From contig JACPGB010000012.1 of the NCBI GenBank assembly GCA_016182655.1, forward strand, positions 62,001-126,000: 64,000 bases of DNA, in the 5' to 3' direction. The notes under the pieces were generated by a model. It was not told the DNA's origin, did no database searches, and was given only the letters and a program-made list of their open reading frames with translations. How positions within the stretch are numbered: position 1 is the first letter of the stretch; each line of letters begins with the position of its first letter. This DNA is from Deltaproteobacteria bacterium (GTDB lineage: Bacteria; Desulfobacterota; GWC2-55-46). Shown here in pieces: positions 19,705-27,171 of this stretch. The translations under genes were made by a program, and so were the position numbers.

Positions 19705-20726
19705 TGGCAAAGACGCTCATCCTTGAGACAATAGCCAGCGAGATGCCGACGGGCGTAATCGTGCTCGACAAGGACGGGGTCGCCCTTTACGCGAACACGT
19801 TCTTTCTGAAATCCTTTCCGGCCGACGGCGGGGTAGAGGGCAAGCACATCCGCTCTATCATCGAGAACGCGAACCTCCTTAAGACAATAGACTCCTTCCT
19901 CGAAAAAAGGGGCGGGTCCTCGACTGACATAGAGATGAACGACGGTTCGCGCCATTTTAACGCCCACATCGTCCCTTTGAAAGACAAGGGCGAGTTCAGC
20001 CTCCTTCTGTTCCTCCAGGACATCACCGAGGAAAAAAGAGTCGAGACCATAAAAAAGGACTTTGTCGCGAATGTCTCTCACGAGCTACGGACGCCGCTGG
20101 CGTCGATAAAGGGGTATTCGGAGACGCTCCTCGACGGCGGCATGGACGACAAGGAGACGTTAAGGGAGTTCCTCCGCGTCATAGACAGGCACGCCACGCG
20201 CATGGCGCGCCTCATAGACGACCTCCTCGTGCTCTCGCGACTTGAATCCCACCAGATGGCGATAGTATCCGCCCCGATGGATTTGAGCGAGCTCATCACA
20301 TCGTCCATAAAGGGTTTCGAGAAGCAGGCCAGGGACAAGGGGATATCGATAGCATCGGACACGGACGAGCTCCCGAAGGTCTCAGGCGACAGGGACAGGC
20401 TCGAGCAGGTGATGGTGAACCTGCTGGACAACGCCATCAAGTACACGCCGTCGGGCGGGGAGATAAAGGTGAGGGCGGAAAAGACGGACGGCGGCGTGCG
20501 GGTAGACGTGGTAGACACCGGCATAGGCATCCCGGCAGGCGACCTGCCGAGGATATTCGAGAGGTTCTACAGGGTCGACAAGGCGCGCTCACGCGAGCTC
20601 GGCGGCACGGGCCTCGGGCTCGCCATAGTAAAGCACATCATACAGGGACACAACGGCAAGCTCCAGGTCGAGAGCGCCCCCGGAAAGGGCTCCTGCTTCA
20701 GCTTCTTCCTCAAATCCGCCGGGTAG
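19704..20726 (+). CDS. phoR: PhoR-like PAS histidine kinase (no transmembrane segment)
   Basis: About 340 aa from ATG 19704; the ORF track begins too early. A PAS domain (residues ~8-115) leads to the phospho-acceptor helix VANVSHELRTPLASIKGYSE and the ATPase domain with NLLDNAIKYTPSGG, DTGIGIP and GGTGLGLAIVKHI. This is the PhoR architecture without the N-terminal membrane anchor, so it should be soluble and sense a cytoplasmic cue or a membrane partner. An AAGGAGGA Shine-Dalgarno lies inside the upstream regulator gene. Confidence 0.87.
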   Translation: MAKTLILETIASEMPTGVIVLDKDGVALYANTFFLKSFPADGGVEGKHIRSIIENANLLKTIDSFLEKRGGSSTDIEMNDGSRHFNAHIVPLKDKGEFSLLLFLQDITEEKRVETIKKDFVANVSHELRTPLASIKGYSETLLDGGMDDKETLREFLRVIDRHATRMARLIDDLLVLSRLESHQMAIVSAPMDLSELITSSIKGFEKQARDKGISIASDTDELPKVSGDRDRLEQVMVNLLDNAIKYTPSGGEIKVRAEKTDGGVRVDVVDTGIGIPAGDLPRIFERFYRVDKARSRELGGTGLGLAIVKHIIQGHNGKLQVESAPGKGSCFSFFLKSAG

Positions 20727-20771
20727 GCCGAAAGCGCCTTATGGCCTTGTTTTTTACCCACCCCTTTATGC

Positions 20772-20777
20772 TATAAT
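20772..20777 (+). promoter_or_regulatory. -10 element before the ABC exporter genes
   Basis: A perfect TATAAT lies 19 bp before the ABC ATPase ATG. The -35 region is weak (TTGTTT with a 19-bp spacer). The transcript leader would be very short. Confidence 0.4.
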
Positions 20778-20795
20778 CCTTATCTGTTTAAGACC

Positions 20796-21740
20796 ATGCC
20801 GATAATCGAAGTAAAAGACCTCGTAAAGAGGTACAACGGGAATGAGGCCGTCAGGGGCGTTTCGTTCGAGGTGAACGAGGGGGAGACCTTCGGCTTCCTG
20901 GGCCCGAACGGCGCGGGCAAGACGACGACCATCAACATCTTATGTACCCTCCTTGGGTTCGACTCCGGCAATGCCTTTGTGAACGGCTTCGACTGCAGGA
21001 AGGAGCCGGGCAAGGTCCGCTCATCCATCGGGCTCGTCTTTCAGGAGATAACGCTCGACAATGAACTGACAGCCTACGAGAACCTGAAATTCCACTGCTA
21101 CATGTACAATATGGAGAAGAGGCTCGCCGAGGAGCGCATCGCTGAGATACTCTCGGTAGTGGGCCTGGATGAGAGGCGGGGCGACCTCGTAAAGAAGTTC
21201 TCGGGCGGCATGAAGAGGAGATTGGAGATTGCGCGCGGCCTCCTCCACAGGCCGAAGGTATTGTTCCTGGACGAGCCGACGCTCGGGCTCGACCCGCAGA
21301 CGAGAAGCCATGTCTGGGAGTTCATAAGGAAGCTCAAAAAGACAGAGGGTAATACCGTCTTCATGACGACGCATTACATGGACGAGGCCGAGGCCTGCGA
21401 CAGGATAGCTATCATCGATAACGGCAGGATAATCGCCTGCGAGAGGCCCGATGAGTTGAAGCGCGCCATCAAGGGAGACACCATCTACATAAAGACCGAG
21501 GACGACGAAAAGGCGCGCCGCGAGATAGAAGAAAAACTGGGTCTGAGGCCCAAGGTCACGGACGCCGGGCTCTCGCTCCTTGTGGAGGGCGGGGAAAAGT
21601 TCATACCGAGGCTCTTTGAAAGACTCTCGATGGGGATAATCTCGGTGAACCTCAAGAAACCGTCGATCGAGGACGTCTTCATAAACCTGACCGGCAGGGA
21701 GATAAGGGACTACGGTCCGCCCCAGAGGCCGAGGGGGTAG
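20796..21740 (+). CDS. ABC-2 type exporter ATP-binding protein
   Basis: 314 aa. An N-terminal ABC ATPase with Walker A GPNGAGKTT (about residue 39), signature FSGGMKRRLEIARGL (about 133), Walker B VLFLDEPTLGLDP and H-loop TTHYMDEAE, then a C-terminal extension of ~90 aa seen in DrrA-type exporters. It should drive the permease encoded 3 nt downstream to export a drug, lipid or polysaccharide; the substrate cannot be read from sequence. The -10 TATAAT nearby suggests it starts a transcript that continues into rsmI. Confidence 0.9.
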   Translation: MPIIEVKDLVKRYNGNEAVRGVSFEVNEGETFGFLGPNGAGKTTTINILCTLLGFDSGNAFVNGFDCRKEPGKVRSSIGLVFQEITLDNELTAYENLKFHCYMYNMEKRLAEERIAEILSVVGLDERRGDLVKKFSGGMKRRLEIARGLLHRPKVLFLDEPTLGLDPQTRSHVWEFIRKLKKTEGNTVFMTTHYMDEAEACDRIAIIDNGRIIACERPDELKRAIKGDTIYIKTEDDEKARREIEEKLGLRPKVTDAGLSLLVEGGEKFIPRLFERLSMGIISVNLKKPSIEDVFINLTGREIRDYGPPQRPRG

Positions 21741-21743
21741 GAC

Positions 21744-22508
21744 ATGCTCTCCTACAAGGCCATATATGTTATAACGCTCCGCGAGTTCAAGCGGTTCTTC
21801 CGCCAGAAGGGCCGTCTCATCGTCTCGCTCGCGCGCCCGCTCATCTGGCTCTTTATCGTTGGCTCGGGCTTTACAAAGCTCGTCGGCTCGGGCGGGAACG
21901 TCGAATACATACAGTTTATACTCCCCGGCATCGTCGGCATGACGATACTATTCAGCTCCATATTCTCGACGATCTCCGTCGTCTGGGACAGGGAGTTCGG
22001 CTTTCTTAGAGAGATGCTCGTTTCTCCTGTCTCAAGGGTGACCATCGTATTCGGGAAGCTCCTCAGCGGCACGGCGTTATCGGCCTTTCAGGGCGCGGCG
22101 CTCCTACTCATCGCGCCGTTTCTGGGTCTGCATCTCGGTATCGACGGATTTCTCGCGATGCTCATCCTCATGTCGCTCGTCTCGCTCGCGATAACCGCGC
22201 TCGGGTTATTCGTCGCCTCATTTCTCTCGTCCCTTGAAGGGTTCAACGTGATCATGAACTTCATAGTGCTGCCGATGTTTTTCCTCTCCGGCGCGCTCTA
22301 CCCGGTAGATTCTCTCCCCATGTACATAAAGATATTCTCTTTCGCGAACCCGCTCTGCTACGGCGTGGACGCGTTCAAGCACGTGCTTCTGCCGGAGTCA
22401 GGGAGGCTTGCCGCCGAGTTCCCGCTCATATTCGATATCGCGTTTATCGCCGTATTCTCCGTGGTATTCACGTTCCTCTCCGCGCTCGTATTCGAGAGAA
22501 AGAAGTAG
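21744..22508 (+). CDS. ABC-2 type transport permease
   Basis: 254 aa with about six membrane helices and the ABC-2 permease pattern: an N-terminal amphipathic start (ITLREFKRFFRQKGR), SGLFFL-like hydrophobic blocks and FFLSGALYPVDSLP before the last helices. It pairs with the preceding ATPase (3-nt gap) to form a homodimeric exporter. rsmI begins one base after its stop. Confidence 0.9.
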   Translation: MLSYKAIYVITLREFKRFFRQKGRLIVSLARPLIWLFIVGSGFTKLVGSGGNVEYIQFILPGIVGMTILFSSIFSTISVVWDREFGFLREMLVSPVSRVTIVFGKLLSGTALSAFQGAALLLIAPFLGLHLGIDGFLAMLILMSLVSLAITALGLFVASFLSSLEGFNVIMNFIVLPMFFLSGALYPVDSLPMYIKIFSFANPLCYGVDAFKHVLLPESGRLAAEFPLIFDIAFIAVFSVVFTFLSALVFERKK

Positions 22509-22509
22509 C

Positions 22510-23346
22510 ATGGGGACCCTCTTCGTCGTCTCTACACCCATCGGTAACCTCGAGGACATCACGCTCCGCGCGCTCCGGGTCCTTAAAGAGGCGGGGCTCA
22601 TAGCCGCCGAGGACACGCGGCATACAAAAAAGCTCCTTGCCCATTACGGCATAGGGACGCCTCTGACGAGCTACCACGAGCACAACGAGAGGGAAAAGGC
22701 GAAGGAGCTCGTGGATAGGCTCAAAAACGGGGTCGATATAGCGTTAGTATCCGACGCCGGGACGCCGGGGATATCCGACCCCGGTTACAGGCTCATACAT
22801 CTCGCGATAGAAAATTCCGTACAGGTCGTTTCGATACCCGGGCCTTCGGCGCTCATGGCCGCGCTATCGGTCTCCGGCCTTCCGTTGGACGAGTTCACCT
22901 TCAAGGGCTTCGCACCATCAGGAGAGGCGCGGAGAGCCTTCTTTCTCGCAATGAAAGGGACCGGCCGCACATACGCATTTTACGAGTCCCCCAACCGGCT
23001 CGTCGACACATTGAAAGACATGGTCGCGCTCATGGAGGACGCCGATGTATCGATTGCCAGAGAGATGACCAAGCTCCACGAGGAGGTCATAAGGGGCAAG
23101 GCTGAAGAGGTCTACCGTTCCTTGACAGGCCGGGAGATAAGGGGCGAGGTCGTCGTAATATTGCACGCGCGTGAGGAGAAGATAAAAGAGGCGGATATGG
23201 CCTCCGAGATAGAATCGCTCCTTAAAGAGGGTTTCAGGCTTAACGATGTAGTTAAGGCTGTGGCGAAGGAATCGGGCGCGCCTCGCGCCCAGGTATACAA
23301 AGAGGCGTTGAGGGTGCAGGAGGCATTGAAAGGGGAGGGGAAATGA
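22510..23346 (+). CDS. rsmI: 16S rRNA (cytidine1402-2'-O)-methyltransferase RsmI
   Basis: 278 aa from ATG 22510; the longer ORF-track start is read-through of the permease gene in another frame. The family motifs are TLFVVSTPIGNLEDITLRA at the start, EDTRHTKKLL (about 38), VSDAGTPGISDPG (about 80) and GPSALMAALSVSGLP (about 112). It methylates the 2'-O of C1402 in the ribosomal decoding centre using SAM. It overlaps the next small gene by 4 bp (ATGA). Confidence 0.94.
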   Translation: MGTLFVVSTPIGNLEDITLRALRVLKEAGLIAAEDTRHTKKLLAHYGIGTPLTSYHEHNEREKAKELVDRLKNGVDIALVSDAGTPGISDPGYRLIHLAIENSVQVVSIPGPSALMAALSVSGLPLDEFTFKGFAPSGEARRAFFLAMKGTGRTYAFYESPNRLVDTLKDMVALMEDADVSIAREMTKLHEEVIRGKAEEVYRSLTGREIRGEVVVILHAREEKIKEADMASEIESLLKEGFRLNDVVKAVAKESGAPRAQVYKEALRVQEALKGEGK

Positions 23347-23645
23347 AAAAGGTATTACTCGGGATAATAATAGGGATAATCGCTCTGGCCGCGTTTCTTT
23401 ACTTCGGCGGAGGGAGATACCTGAGGGTCTTCGGCGCGAAGACCGAGGAGGCCGGCGAAAAGCTTGAGAAGTACGAAAAAGAGATGAAAAAAGAGGCCGA
23501 GGTCATCAAAGAGAGCGCCAAGGAGGCCGGGGAGACTATTAAAGAAAAGGCTGGCGACGCCAAAGAGGCAGTGAAGGATACGGCGGAAGGGGCCAGGGAG
23601 GCGGTCTCAAAGGCGAAGGAGAAGGCGAAGGGGTGGACGAAGTAG
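23343..23645 (+). CDS. Small membrane-anchored LEA/apolipoprotein-like helical protein
   Basis: 100 aa. One N-terminal membrane helix (LLGIIIGIIALAAFLYF) is followed by a highly charged Lys/Glu/Ala-rich stretch with loose 11-residue periodicity (EKAGDAKEAVKDTAEGA), which is the amphipathic repeat style of late-embryogenesis-abundant and YtxH-like proteins. Such proteins are linked to desiccation or osmotic stress, but no function can be assigned. It is translationally coupled to rsmI through an ATGA overlap, which is an odd partner. Confidence 0.65.
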   Translation: MKKVLLGIIIGIIALAAFLYFGGGRYLRVFGAKTEEAGEKLEKYEKEMKKEAEVIKESAKEAGETIKEKAGDAKEAVKDTAEGAREAVSKAKEKAKGWTK

Positions 23646-23693
23646 GGGGGCTATACGGTTAATGCTTTTATGTCTTCTAAAAAAGGCCAGAAT

Positions 23694-23775
23694 ACGACCC
23701 CTCCAGGCCTCCCCTTGTAAAGGGGAGGATCTCTACAAATCCCCTCCTTACCAAGGAGGGGCCGGAGGAGGTCGT
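23694..23775. repeat. GGGGAGG-type palindromic repeat, copy 1
   Basis: Two hairpins, CTCCCCTTGTAAAGGGGAG and CCCCTCCTTACCAAGGAGGGG, are enclosed by an outer inverted repeat ACGACC...GGTCGT. The related copies are at 37698, 46538 and 63466. It lies between two convergent genes, so it could also act as a bidirectional terminator. Confidence 0.75.
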
Positions 23776-23881
23776 CTTTGCTTTCAGACCACCCCGCTCT
23801 AAGGCGCTTATCCGCGAAACCGGGTTCCCGATCAAAACCTCGGGCATGACGAAATAACCGGCCACATTAATTACGGAACGC

Positions 23882-24457
23882 TCACTTTACCTCGAACCTG
23901 AACGTCGCGTCTATCGGCTCTGTCCCGATGTATATGTCCCTGACCGCAAGCTCCGCCTCTTCCATCCCTTCCCCGAACGGCTTGAAGATGAGGAGCTTGG
24001 AGACTTTTTCACCGGGGGAGAGTGTTGTAGAGACGTCGTAGAACCTGCCCCGCATTTTTGACAATTCCTGCTCGCCGCCCTCGGCCCCGGCTTTCAAGTC
24101 ATAGAGGTCGGTATAGTCGATGGGTTTCAGGTAACTCGATTCGTCGTCGGTGAGAAGCGTCGTAGAGGGGTCGTACTGTATCCTTACCTTCGATCTGTTC
24201 ACTATCTCCATGTTGAAGACGGCGTACTTCAATTTTATGAGCTCGTCGAGTATCGCAACGCCGCCTCCGTCTTTTACCGCCCGCACGCGGACGCTAATGG
24301 AATCGTTCTCGAAGACGCTTTCGTCGCTCTCCCTGTGGTAGCCCGCGCCCATGTCGTCAACGGGCAAAAGCGCGCCTGTCTTCGGAGTCGATGAACAGCC
24401 CGCAATGACAAGAAAGACGATCAACGCCGATATGCGGATAATGACGGAGGCCCTCAA
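23882..24457 (-). CDS. Lipoprotein of unknown function
   Basis: 191 aa read from TTG 24457, which overlaps the acylphosphatase stop (TTGA). The N-terminus RASVIIRISALIVFLVIAGC is a type II signal with lipobox IAGC, so the mature protein is lipid-anchored. The remainder is soluble and beta-rich with a SISVRVRAV segment and a NMEIVNRS segment, resembling DUF4352-like domains, but I do not recognise a specific family. The ORF track extends it wrongly through acyP. It is probably co-transcribed with acyP. Confidence 0.72.
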   Translation of the reverse strand: MRASVIIRISALIVFLVIAGCSSTPKTGALLPVDDMGAGYHRESDESVFENDSISVRVRAVKDGGGVAILDELIKLKYAVFNMEIVNRSKVRIQYDPSTTLLTDDESSYLKPIDYTDLYDLKAGAEGGEQELSKMRGRFYDVSTTLSPGEKVSKLLIFKPFGEGMEEAELAVRDIYIGTEPIDATFRFEVK

Positions 24458-24744
24458 TATGTGTTGAACCTCGTCATGGATTTGAACTCGTCGAACTCCC
24501 CCTGGAACTCCTCCCAGGTAACTATCACATCGTCGACGCGCGCGCGAATCGGCCCTATCCTGCACCACTCGATGACCTTTATTACATCGGCCTCTTCGCC
24601 TTCGAACACCGCCTCGACGGTCCCGTCCGGCTTGTTCTTTACCCACCCCGAGACGTTGTGCTTCTCCGCGACCTCGGCGGTGGTGGCCCTGTAGTAAACG
24701 CCCTGGACGTCTCCCTCTACTATGATGTGAGCGCGTTTTTTCAT
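24454..24744 (-). CDS. acyP: Acylphosphatase
   Basis: 96 aa, small alpha/beta enzyme that hydrolyses acyl phosphates. The catalytic Arg is R19 in EGDVQGVYYR and the catalytic Asn is N37 in GWVKN, with the expected 18-residue spacing. The length is normal. It is transcribed divergently from trmFO and is followed by a lipoprotein gene with a TTGA overlap. Confidence 0.95.
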   Translation of the reverse strand: MKKRAHIIVEGDVQGVYYRATTAEVAEKHNVSGWVKNKPDGTVEAVFEGEEADVIKVIEWCRIGPIRARVDDVIVTWEEFQGEFDEFKSMTRFNTY

Positions 24745-24776
24745 ATTTCAAACCTATCATAAAATACAGGCATTGG

Positions 24777-24800
24777 CAACCCCGGCACGGACCGGGGTTG
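24777..24800. other. 9-bp inverted repeat between acyP and trmFO
   Basis: CAACCCCGG-CACGGA-CCGGGGTTG lies in the divergent intergenic region, where a terminator is not expected. It may be an operator or the relic of a dispersed repeat. Confidence 0.4.
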
Positions 24801-24852
24801 GGGAGTTTTCTTCGGACTATGCCTCAAAGGGGCGGGGCGATGCTTTTAAACC

Positions 24853-24881
24853 TTGAAGGCATGTCGTCGCAAGGGTATTAT
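24853..24881 (+). promoter_or_regulatory. Promoter candidate for trmFO
   Basis: TTGAAG (24853-24858), 17 bp, TATTAT (24876-24881). Transcription would start near 24888, which leaves only a very short leader and favours the TTG start at 24899. Confidence 0.5.
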
Positions 24882-24898
24882 GGTTGATGGAGGCGGAC

Positions 24899-26227
24899 TT
24901 GAATAAAGAGATAGTCATAATCGGCGGAGGGCTCGCGGGCTCTGAAGCCGCGTATCAGATACTTAAGCGCGGGGGCCGCGCGCGTATCATCGAGATGAAG
25001 CCGGTTAAATACTCTCCGGCCCATACGCTCCCGACATTCGCCGAGCTCGTCTGCAGTAACTCGCTTAAGTCCGACGCAATCGAGAACGCCTCCGGGCTAC
25101 TTAAGGAAGAGATGCGCCTCATGGGCTCGCTCGTGATCATGGCGGCGGAGGCCACACGCGTCCCAGCCGGGAAGACGCTTGCGGTCGACAGGACGGAGTT
25201 CTCCAAATACATAACCAACGAGCTGGAGCGCATGGGCGCGGTGATAGAAAGGGTAGAGGCCGTCTCCATACCCGAGGAGAGGCCGCTTGTCATCGCCACA
25301 GGCCCGCTCACGTCAGACGTTTTCGCGGCGGCCGTCTCAAACCTCATCGGAAGGGAGAGGCTCTTCTTCCATGATGCCGTCGCCCCGATCGTCTACAAGG
25401 AGTCCATCGATTTTGAGAAGGCCTTCAAGGCGTCGCGCTACGGCAAGGGTGGGGACGACTACATAAACTGCCCGTTCACCGAAGTCGAGTACGAAAGGTT
25501 CTACTCGGCGTTGACTACTGCCGAGGGGTTCGCGGGCCACGGGTTCGACAGTCTCAAATACTTCGAAGGCTGCATGCCCATAGAAGAGCTCGGGAGACGC
25601 GGCCCCAAGACGCTCCTCTTCGGGCCGATGAGGCCGGTCGGGCTCAGGGACCCGCGGACGGACGCGCGCCCGTTCGCGATCGTCCAGCTCCGTAGGGAAA
25701 ACCTCGAAGACACCCTCTACAACATCGTCGGATTCCAGACGAGGATGACTATCCCGGAGCAGAAGAGGGTCCTGAGGCTCATACCCGGCCTTGAGAACGC
25801 GGAGTTCGCGAGGTTCGGCAAACTCCACCGGAATAGCTACATCGATTCGCCGTCGCTCCTGCATAAGTCACTGCAATTGAAGGACGACAGTAATATTTTT
25901 TTTGCGGGGCAGATGACAGGCGTGGAAGGGTATGTGGAATCGGCCGTCTCCGGGCTCCTCGCGGGCATGAACGCCTGGAGACTGGCAGAGGGCAGGGAGA
26001 CCGCCGCCCCGCCTCCGACGACAATGACAGGCGCGCTCCTTGCGCATATAACCGCCCCGTCAAAGGACTTCCAGCCCATGAACGCGAACATGGGGCTACT
26101 CCCGGAACTGCCCGGCAAGGACAGGAGGGAGCGTCAGGCCGAGAGGGCCTTGAAAGATATGAAGGCCTGGGTCCTCGCCGGGTCCTTGCCGGACGGGCAA
26201 ATTTCGTCTCCAGCGCCAGAGGTTTGA
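24899..26227 (+). CDS. trmFO: TrmFO, folate-dependent tRNA uracil-54 C5-methyltransferase
   Basis: About 442 aa. It makes T54 of tRNA from methylene-tetrahydrofolate and FADH2. The FAD motif IVIIGGGLAGSEAAYQ opens the protein, followed by the family blocks PTFAELVCSNSLKSD and VDRTEFSKYI, CPFTEVEYERFY (about 202) and GQMTGVEGYVESA (about 345). I prefer TTG 24899, 5 nt after GGAGG; ATG 24887 is an alternative. The last 15 codons (GSLPDGQISSPAPEV) and the stop come from a dispersed 90-bp repeat module, so the native C-terminus has been replaced or trimmed. All catalytic blocks are intact. Confidence 0.93.
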   Translation: MNKEIVIIGGGLAGSEAAYQILKRGGRARIIEMKPVKYSPAHTLPTFAELVCSNSLKSDAIENASGLLKEEMRLMGSLVIMAAEATRVPAGKTLAVDRTEFSKYITNELERMGAVIERVEAVSIPEERPLVIATGPLTSDVFAAAVSNLIGRERLFFHDAVAPIVYKESIDFEKAFKASRYGKGGDDYINCPFTEVEYERFYSALTTAEGFAGHGFDSLKYFEGCMPIEELGRRGPKTLLFGPMRPVGLRDPRTDARPFAIVQLRRENLEDTLYNIVGFQTRMTIPEQKRVLRLIPGLENAEFARFGKLHRNSYIDSPSLLHKSLQLKDDSNIFFAGQMTGVEGYVESAVSGLLAGMNAWRLAEGRETAAPPPTTMTGALLAHITAPSKDFQPMNANMGLLPELPGKDRRERQAERALKDMKAWVLAGSLPDGQISSPAPEV

Positions 26228-26450
26228 GTTGATTATATGAGGCTCCGGATACTTTGGCCCCGCGCCGAGCGGTCCTTGCCGGACGGGCAAATTTCGTCTC
26301 CAGCGCCAGAGGTTTGAGTTGATTATACGAGGCTCCGGATACTTTGGCCCCGCGCCGAGCGGGTCCTCGCCGGACTGGCAAATCCGTATTAGTCGACTCT
26401 GCGTTTGAGAGTCCTGAGGAACCCGATGTGAAGTTGGCCCCGCGCCCAGC
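26181..26450 (+). repeat. Tandem array of three 90-bp modules
   Basis: Three exact 90-bp units at 26181, 26271 and 26361. Units 1 and 2 differ at one base (TATATG versus TATACG). Unit 3 keeps the ends (GCCGGACTGGCAAAT and TTGGCCCCGCGCCCAGC) but has an unrelated-looking core ending ACCCGATGTGAAG. The start end forms a TTGCC-GGACG-GGCAA hairpin. The array overlaps the trmFO 3' end and stops 9 bp before the -35 of the next gene. Confidence 0.9.
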
Positions 26451-26459
26451 GGGAATCAC

Positions 26460-26488
26460 TTGAAACCGGGACTGGAATCTGATATAGA
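26460..26488 (+). promoter_or_regulatory. Promoter candidate for the HEAT protein gene
   Basis: TTGAAA (26460-26465), 17 bp, TATAGA (26483-26488), immediately downstream of the repeat array and about 12 bp before the ATG. Confidence 0.5.
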
Positions 26489-26499
26489 TAAGGAATCAT

Positions 26500-27060
26500 A
26501 TGGATAAGAGAAAAGAGATACTCCTTACGGCTCTCCGCGAAAAGGACGAGCCTATAAGGAAGCTCGCGGCGGACGCCCTCGAAAAACTCGAGATAAGGTC
26601 CAAGCTCGAGCACTTCGAAAGAAAGATAGACTCCGGCGAGATGCTTGAGAAGATCCGCGCGGTCTACGCTCTTGCGGACTTAAAGGGCCCCAAGGTCGCC
26701 GAGCTCCTTTCAAAGGCCCTTAAGGACCCGGCCGAGGATGTCCGGGCCGCGGCGGTCCGTGTGCTCGCGAATAAGGGCGAGGCGGCTCTTCCGCTCCTCG
26801 TTGAGGCGCTTAAAGACCAGGCCCCGATAGTAGCGAGGGCTTCGGCCGACGCGCTCAGCAATTATCAGGACGCCAGACTTCTCGGCCCGCTCATGCAGGC
26901 GTTGAAGAACCCGGACATAGGGGTCGTCGAGAGGGCGCTCGACTGCATAGGGAGATTAGGGGACAAGAGGGCAGAAGAGGCGATGGCCTTCTTCGCGGTA
27001 AAGGGGAACAGGAAGCTCAAGTCCATTGCCATAAAGGCGCTGGGCGAGATGGACCGGTAA
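26500..27060 (+). CDS. HEAT-repeat protein
   Basis: 186 aa made of about four to five paired-helix HEAT units (for example DPAEDVRAAAVRVLANKGEAA and NPDIGVVERALDCIGRLGD). There is no signal peptide, membrane helix or catalytic motif, so it is probably a cytoplasmic scaffold or protein-binding adaptor. It converges on the minus-strand HD-GYP/HEAT pair, whose HEAT gene has the same repeat type, so a functional link is possible but unproven. Confidence 0.8.
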   Translation: MDKRKEILLTALREKDEPIRKLAADALEKLEIRSKLEHFERKIDSGEMLEKIRAVYALADLKGPKVAELLSKALKDPAEDVRAAAVRVLANKGEAALPLLVEALKDQAPIVARASADALSNYQDARLLGPLMQALKNPDIGVVERALDCIGRLGDKRAEEAMAFFAVKGNRKLKSIAIKALGEMDR

Positions 27061-27088
27061 GGCAAGCCCATAAATCGTATACAAAACA

Positions 27089-27116
27089 AAGGCGGGACTT
27101 GAGAGTCCCGCCTTTT
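27089..27116. terminator. Bidirectional terminator between convergent genes
   Basis: The stem AAGGCGGGACT / AGTCCCGCCTT has a 4-nt loop, with T residues on the plus side and A residues before it, so it can serve both the HEAT gene and the minus-strand HD-GYP gene. A near-identical stem recurs at 36701. Confidence 0.85.
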
Positions 27117-27171
27117 CATTTTTTATGGATATTGAATCTTTGTCTCTCCGGCCCTTGCAGGCCCGACTTCG

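Noticed and set aside
26181-26450. CRISPR-like array (about 40-bp repeat, about 50-bp spacers)
   Set aside because: The joined ends of the 90-bp modules give a repeat-spacer look, but two 'spacers' are near-identical, repeats are imperfect, the same module occurs singly and inside MITE copies, and there are no cas genes.
26181-26450. Integron attC sites
   Set aside because: The unit ends do not contain the RYYYAAC/GTTRRRY core sites of attC, and no integron integrase is present.
25779-26459. 226-aa minus-strand ORF with internal repeats (KVSGASYNQLKPLALETKF twice)
   Set aside because: It is the antisense reading of trmFO and the 90-bp tandem modules; the protein repeat is only the DNA repeat translated.
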